Source of the DNA: Cladobotryum mycophilum
Taxonomy: Eukaryota; Ascomycota; Sordariomycetes; Hypocreales; Hypocreaceae
Direction of reading: 5' to 3'
DNA length: 64,000 nt
NCBI GenBank assembly: GCA_036429605.1
Contig: JAVFKD010000004.1
Coordinates: 3,472,001-3,536,000, forward strand
Under the pieces are notes generated by a model. The model had not been told where the DNA came from and searched no databases. It worked only from the letters and a program-made list of their open reading frames with translations. Below, piece after piece: positions 58,343 to 64,000 of the stretch (the stretch's first letter is position 1; every line of letters begins with the position of its first letter). The position numbers and the translations under genes were made by a program.

Positions 58343-59223
58343 CAACTCGTTTGTGATAGGCATGGGTCTCTTAAGTATAAGGTATAGTAGTTGGTACAAT
58401 TGAACTGGACGACAGCACAGATAAAATAACGGATTTTCGGACGGGCGATTCTTCAAGACTGCTTGAATGGATGCGATTAAAGGATGCGCGTGTGACGGAA
58501 CGAATTTCGAGCGATTAGAGCTGGCAGTTTAGGTTCTTTCCTGGTAGCAAACAATACATAATTGCTCTGCCATCGAGACGATGACCTAGATATTAGATTT
58601 CTGGGGTATAAGTCTGCACAAAGATCTAGTTTGCCATTTTAAACTCACCATATGTTAGCATGGCGTGCGGGAGACAACACTGTATCGGAACCCGCCGTAA
58701 GGCATCACATAAGCGACATAAGAACATAAATGTGACAATATACAGAAAGGAGGCTGGAAAGGAGTTGGCGAGATAGATGAAAAAAGAGTAGTTGAAGGGA
58801 ATAAACAATAGGAATATATTTTGAATCTTTCCTCCATCTAGCGAAAATGCCAATTCCTCGCCTCCCTAGTGAGACATTGACTCTTACGAGACCCCGCAGT
58901 GGATCCAGTCCGTCCGATTCTCGGCTCTCCAGAGTGCGATGGCTTGTCCCTTTCCAAATAAGCCAAAAAATGACTCCATTCCAATGTGAAGAATGAATGA
59001 TTCTTAGAGTTCTCAAGATAAGCCGTGCTTCATACAAGTGATTGGCTAAGCATCCGCTATTCTTTTGGGTGTAAAACTTTCAACCTCCAGAGAGAGAGCA
59101 CGAGCACGAGCAGAAAGTTGCGTACAGCTTTATTTGTTGCCAGCCAGCTCGCATCTACGATCCTCTTTCTAAAAAATTAAAATAAACGTAACAGAAAGGC
59201 TCACGACATCAGCGCCGTCAAAA
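58343..59223. other. Intergenic region VOC-like gene to cystathionine gamma-synthase
   Basis: About 880 bp, holding the VOC-like 3' flank and the promoter of the next gene; a GAGAGAG/CACGAGCACG stretch lies at 59090-59113. No gene is seen. Confidence 0.5.
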
Positions 59224-61193
59224 ATGGCCTCATTCACACTGGGCGAGTCCATACCGCCAGACACTGCTCATGTGAGTCAATTTCGATAAATCTCCAGTTG
59301 AAATGGCTGAGGTTGGCTTGAAAGACAAGAACTAATGACTGCTCTCATATTCCGAGACAGGCCGTCAGTGTCTCGCTTCCTACTTGGCAGTCAAATATCG
59401 GCTATGAGGAAGGTCAAGAATGGGTTGTAGGACGCATGGTCACAGGTTATCCTCGGTGAGTAAAATAATCAACAATTTTCCATCTCCAAGTTGAACGTGG
59501 ACTCATGCCTCCTAACAGATTCTTCATTCACAAGAGCGTGAAAGCCCTGGCGCAGGATATTGCGGCTGCCTTTGACCAAGGTCAGCAAGCATTGCTATTT
59601 CCAACCGCTGCTGCTGCTAAGCGTTGTCTTGATTTTTTGCGCCAGCATGAATCACCAGGAATCTCCAACCGATGTAGCGTAGTCAATCTCGCTTTAGACA
59701 CATCCAAAGACATTTCTCCATTGCTGAAACGACTGTCACCAACTATATCTGGTGTTATCTTTCCACTAGAAGCTTTCTCAACAGCTAAGCAGTATTGGCA
59801 GCACACCGGCGACGGAGTGTCAAGTCGGTGCGCTGAGTTTTGCCATGAACTTTTCAACCAGGGTTTACTAATCCTAGCCACCGGGCAACAACCCACTGTC
59901 ACCACATCTTCTAAACCCCTCCGTGGGCCTAAGCGATATCAACGGCCGGGCTCTATTAGCAGTAGCGGCGCTGATTCATCAAGCATAAAGGCACCTGTAT
60001 CAGTGGAGATATCAGAAGAGTCGAGAGAGAGCCTCAACTTTCTGGAAGAACGATATGGCCGGAACCTGGACCTTTCCCTGGTAGAGCGGGCCAAGTCAGC
60101 TATACGCAGACGAATCGCCGGGTCGCTTGTCCAGGACGCTGACTTAGACTCTGGGCCACCATCAACGCAACAGATTGCTAGCCCCAACAGCCGGGGAGTG
60201 GAGAGTCTTAGCGAAGGGGACGTATATCTATTCCCTGCTGGTATGAATGCCATATTCCATACTCATCGTACATTACTTGCTGCGCTGGGTTCTCGAGAAA
60301 GCATCAATTTCGGGTTTCCCTACGTAGACACTCTCAAAATCCTCCAAAAGTTTGGCCCCGGTTGCGTCTTCTATGGGCATGGCTCGGCAGCGGACTTGAA
60401 CAACCTTGAACATCTCTTGAAAGGCGGCCGGAAGTTTCTCGCGCTTTTCTGTGAGTTTCCTGGAAACCCACTTCTTGCGTGCCCTGACCTCGGCCGAATA
60501 CGCAAATTGGCAGACCAGTATGGCTTCGCTGTCGTCGTGGACGAAACCATAGGTACTTTTGCGAACGTCAACGTTCTCCAGCATGCCGACGTTGTCGCCA
60601 GTAGCCTTACCAAGATTTTCTCCGGGGATTCTAACGTCATGGGCGGCTGTGCGGTTCTAAACCCAGAGGGCAGGTACTACAACTTACTCAAACGAGCCAT
60701 GGAGGATGAAATATACGAAAATGCGTACTGGCCTGAGGACATTGTCTTCATGGAGAGAAATAGCCGGGACTTCTCTATGAGGGTGAAGCGCATAAACACC
60801 AACGCAGAGGCAATCTGTGAGATCTTGCGAGATCATCCCCTCGTTAAAAGCCTATATTATCCAAAGTACAATTCTTCAAAGTCTCACTATGATGCTTGTC
60901 GGCTTCCGAATGGAGGCTATGGTGGCTTGGTATCCATCGTATTTCACCATAAGCAGCATGCTCAGGTTTTCTATGATGCTCTAGAAACGGCTAAAGGACC
61001 AAGCTTGGGAACTAATTTTACTCTTTGTTCGCCATATGTCTTGTTGGCGCATTATCAGGAGCTTCCATGGGCGGCTCAGTTTGGGGTGGACGCAGATCTT
61101 ATTCGCATCAGCGTAGGCCTTGAGGAGACAAACCAGCTCGAGCGGACGTTTCTTGAGGCCTTAGAAGCAGCTCAAACAACCCAAATTGGATAA
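59224..61193 (+). CDS. Cystathionine gamma-synthase (fungal STR2/met-7 type)
   Basis: PLP enzyme of transsulfuration that joins cysteine to O-acylhomoserine to make cystathionine for methionine synthesis. Exons 59224-59271, 59361-59455 and 59519-61193 give 605 residues. The N terminus carries HAVSVSLPTWQSNIGYEEG and RMVTGYPRFFIHKSV, which mark the large fungal class rather than the short bacterial MetB. The PLP domain shows GDVYLFPAGMNAIFHTHR, FVVD-type VDETIGTF, the Schiff-base Lys at about 413 in SSLTKIFSGDSNVMGG, and late LIRISVGLEETNQLE. A Ser-rich insert at residues 170-200 (SISSSGADSSSI) is typical of the class. The start is the first ATG. Confidence 0.93.
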
Positions 61194-61557
61194 TGGATTT
61201 CTGAGGATGAGTGGAGTCGGGCATGATTGCTATTGTTAGATATGAATTTGTTGCATTTAAATGGGGCACGTATCCTGAATCGTGTATGAATGAGGCCCAA
61301 GATTTTATATTTACTGCCACGCATGTTATGACTCTAGAGATTTTCTTGTATTTTGTCTAGTCTATAAATTTATTGTTCATCTGCTATCTCCAGTCTGCCT
61401 GAGAGGTATCATCCCGTAGATTTTATAACCTGCAGTTGAACCTGAATATCCTAACTATGAGAAGCGAATAATTAAGTATGGTAATAAGCATGGGTAACTT
61501 TTAGGAAATTTACCACGTCATGTAAATCTTTCGAGGTGGTTATATGCCGTCCGTACG
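61194..61557. other. Convergent 3' region, cystathionine gamma-synthase and SPX-RING
   Basis: About 360 bp, AT-rich 3' flanks; nothing else is seen. Confidence 0.5.
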
Positions 61558-63301
61558 TCACATAATGATGCATTTTGGCTGAGTATAACCAGGACCAAAT
61601 TCTTCAATCCCACTCTCAATTTCATTGGCGCGTTGTTTCTCCTTGACCTCCCTCGGGAAGTATTTTTTCATAAACTTCTCCAGGTCATGATCGAGATGAT
61701 CTATCTCTAATTAGTATTCATCATAACATGAAGGTCAGTAACAACATGCTCACCTTCCGAAGCATTCATAATCACCTCAGCTCTACACATGGGACAGTGC
61801 TTTTCCTTTCGGCGCTGGATCTTGATGACACAACGTATGCAGAAAACATGCTGGCAGTCTAGTCGAACTGGCCGGTATGCCACTGAATAGCATATGGGGC
61901 AAAGATAGTCATTCAGTTGGGGTATGACTGAAACCAGCTCTTGTGACATATGAGCACATATGTCTTTAGCAACGTGGTTAGTCAAGAGTCTTTCAGAGTT
62001 GACAGCAGCCGGGAAAGCATTTGAGATGCCTAAAGATGTTCTTTTATCAAATTCTATATATTGCATTAGTTAGTGATCGGAGAAGAATTCAATGCGTGAA
62101 GTCCTACTCTTCAAGATCTTTGTTATAGCCAACTTGTTAAGCTCCTGAAACTGAAGGCATTTTAGCAAGGTAAGATTAAGTTGAAGGAACCTTGAGAAAG
62201 CAATCTGACTCTCTTGAAGCTTAAACCCAGAAGCCAGTTGCTGCTTCTCAATATTAGTTTGAAACCACTGCAACTGTTTCAGGGCCTTTTGGCTGTTCCG
62301 AGCTCCGTGATCACGTTCATGTGTTGCAAAGAATATTTCAGCATCCAAATACACTTCGAATATACGCCGCCAGCGGGTAAGATCACTCTTGGAGAACCGG
62401 CTTGGGCGAGATACTCGTGAAACCTCCCTCCCAAGCTCCAAAATTTCTGATGTCATATTTTTCTGCTCCTCAGCCTGTAGGGCGTCCAGATTATTAACAT
62501 CGCTTTGCAAAATGTGGAAAAATTCACCATCAAACACCAAAGGTACTTCAATAATCTCGTAGGCATCCTGATTCAAAGACGTTTTGCCTGTGTCATGCTG
62601 GTCGCTGTCACATTCAGTGTTGTTAACTTTAGATTGTTGAACACCAGTGAACTCAATTTGCGGCTCGGAGCGAATCACAGTCCGCTCCCGAGACAACTCA
62701 GCAGCGATTTTCTCCAGAAATAGGCGAGATGTTGGTGCGAGAGATGCATCAATTGCGACTCCATTCTGTAGGTGGATGTTTACAGTGAGTTTTGGTCGAA
62801 TAAGACTTGAATCAGCAGAAGCTACATGAGTCAGCGATGAAACTATTCTTTTAAGCAACGACGACTGTTACGGCGGATAGAAAGCAGAAACTACAGAGAA
62901 ACAAAATACCACTACATACCATTGAGATTATACTGGAGAGCAACAGGTGAGGTCGTATGAGGGTCAAGGAGCAAGCGTAGAGTCTCCGAGTCCAAACCAA
63001 GGTCTCGAAGCTCGCGTTGAACCTTCTTGAGGCATTTCTTAAGCTGGCCGTAAGGGATGGCGAGGGCAACCCAATGAGGAGGGAAACCTGACAGTAGGAC
63101 AGGTAAGTTATGTGCAGTTACCACTTCTCAATAGTAAGAAGGCAGGCAGTTGAAGTGGGTAGTATTTAAGACAGTTCTTTTTGAAGGGAAGGACCAAAAT
63201 GATTGGGCGTAGGGAATGCGGATGCGAGTGTAGTAGCGCGTCCCTTTTATGTACCTACCTTGGCTAGCCAGAGACTCTTTGAAATCGCGTGCGAACTTCA
63301 T
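61558..63301 (-). CDS. SPX-RING protein (RING-14-like E3 ligase) ending in a CaaX box
   Basis: Predicted ubiquitin ligase combining an inositol-pyrophosphate/phosphate-sensing SPX domain with a C-terminal C3HC4 RING, as in plant NLA. Exons 63259-63301, 62920-63087, 62108-62821, 61754-62053 and 61558-61700; phases agree and give 455 residues. It begins MKFARDFKESLASQ; SPX elements are IPYGQLKKCLKKVQREL and the classical lysine helix KILKKFDKRTSLG. The RING at about 360-399 reads CPICYSVAYRPVRLDCQH followed by VFCIRC and CPMC. The last exon ends PKCIIM-stop, a consensus CaaX prenylation box. Substrates and phosphate link are inferred from family, not shown. Divergent from the JJJ1-like gene. 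Confidence 0.88.
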
Positions 63302-63910
63302 GATGTTCTTTCTTCATCGCAGGATAAATCAGAAAAAGAAGAGAATTTAGTTTGTGTTCTAAGACTTGTAGGTGGTGTGACTACAAAAAAAAAAACGTCG
63401 AGGATATCTGAGTGCCAAATCATTTAGCCTGTGCTGGTACTTCTACCAGGCATCATGACTCGTAGTGAAGCACCAACGGAGGTATAGTTTTAGGTACCCA
63501 GCCAAAACGCTTCTTCCGCTAATTAAACACGAGGTTTGAAAAGTAAAAAATGCTCCATGTCATGAGTCACAATGCAGGGACCTACAAGTCGAGGGGTAAT
63601 ATGGTGGGGGTATTCACATCATTATTTCCTACTGTCCAATTCTAGAAGAGGAAAAAATAGTTTGACTCATCTGCAACGCCAAAACAAATGTAGCAATCTA
63701 TCAAAAGGGAATTCAGTGCTAGCAATGCAACCAGCCAACTAAACTTAGAACTTACTTTCGTTAAAATCAATAAGCTTTCTTTTCTAGACTTGCAAACACA
63801 TGCATATATATATATAAAGGCGATGCCAACGAGAACTTTTTTCTTCCAAATGCTCACATTACCACCTCACAACACCGGCATCTCATCGCATTGTTCCGAA
63901 ACCACTAGTC
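63302..63910. other. Divergent promoter SPX-RING/JJJ1-like
   Basis: About 610 bp. An A11 run at 63384-63394 and a TA-repeat near 63806-63816 stand out; no gene is called. Confidence 0.5.
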
Positions 63911-64000
63911 ATGGGAGGCCAACAATCCTCGACAGAAGCCCAGAATGAAGGCAACCTTGTCGGAACACCCAAAATATGCTATTATGAGCTTCTTAGTGTA
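63911..64000 (+). CDS. DnaJ-domain protein, JJJ1/DNAJC21-like (3' end outside window)
   Basis: Only the first 30 codons are in the window: MGGQQSSTEAQNEGNLVG then TPKICYYELLSV, which runs into the opening CYYELLGV strand of a J domain. That opening, close to the N terminus, resembles Jjj1/DNAJC21, the cytosolic co-chaperone that helps recycle Arx1 from late 60S subunits. Gly2 with Ser6 also fits an N-myristoylation site. The rest of the gene is needed for a firm call. Confidence 0.6.
   Translation, partial: MGGQQSSTEAQNEGNLVGTPKICYYELLSV

Noticed and set aside
1..64000. Transposons, CRISPR arrays, biosynthetic gene cluster or toxin system
   Set aside because: No transposase or reverse transcriptase motifs, long terminal repeats, spaced direct repeats or clustered biosynthetic enzymes were found; the genes are ordinary housekeeping functions.

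Overview
This 64 kb window comes from the nuclear genome of a filamentous ascomycete, most likely a Sordariomycete and possibly Hypocreales. The evidence is: compact genes with many 50-110 nt GT-AG introns; protein types typical of Pezizomycotina (PDC with an ICNEG metal site, cytochrome b5-fused sphingolipid desaturase, HAUS1, SPX-RING protein, MIT-AAA ATPase); pyrimidine-rich leaders; and intergenic clusters of TAGGTACC/GTAGGTAC-like words. The species level was not resolved. I found no transposon, CRISPR array, rRNA, convincing tRNA or secondary-metabolite cluster.

Layout, left to right: 3' part of pyruvate decarboxylase (+), TAN1 (+), a kinase-like protein that looks catalytically dead (+), ecdysoneless/SGT1 (-), SMC6 (+), COQ9 (-), a gene-poor 4.4 kb stretch, a GBP2/HRB1-like three-RRM protein (+), SRP14 (-), SGD1/NOM1 (+), lipoamide dehydrogenase LPD1 (-), delta-8 sphingolipid desaturase (+), VAC14 (+), HAUS1 (-), an ER TPR-DnaJ protein of the P58IPK type (+), mitoferrin MRS3/4 (-), ATG9 (-), COG6 (+), a SAP1/YTA6-like AAA ATPase (+), mitoribosomal uS17m (-), EMG1/NEP1 (+), a VOC-like plus disordered membrane protein (+), cystathionine gamma-synthase (+), an SPX-RING protein ending in a CaaX box (-), and the first codons of a JJJ1-type DnaJ protein (+).

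The genes are housekeeping and do not form one pathway. They group loosely into mitochondrial functions (COQ9, LPD1, MRS3/4, uS17m), membrane traffic and autophagy (VAC14, ATG9, COG6), RNA and ribosome work (TAN1, GBP2-like, SRP14, SGD1, EMG1, JJJ1), chromosome and spindle (SMC6, HAUS1) and metabolism (PDC, sphingolipid desaturase, cystathionine gamma-synthase). Several neighbours are divergent pairs sharing a promoter region: ECD/SMC6, SRP14/SGD1, LPD1/SLD, HAUS1/P58IPK, ATG9/COG6, uS17m/EMG1, SPX-RING/JJJ1.

The most informative anomaly is that three conserved genes (SMC6, the GBP2-like gene and SGD1) each carry one single-base frameshift at a mononucleotide run. This looks more like homopolymer sequencing error than three independent gene losses. 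Other points worth a look are an 8-nt microexon, a CaaX box on an SPX-RING protein, a possible second upstream start for LPD1, a GC-AG intron in VAC14 and a possible tiny spliced membrane ORF upstream of SMC6. I did not find a convincing new multi-gene system. All exon boundaries were inferred by eye from splice signals, frame and remembered family conservation.
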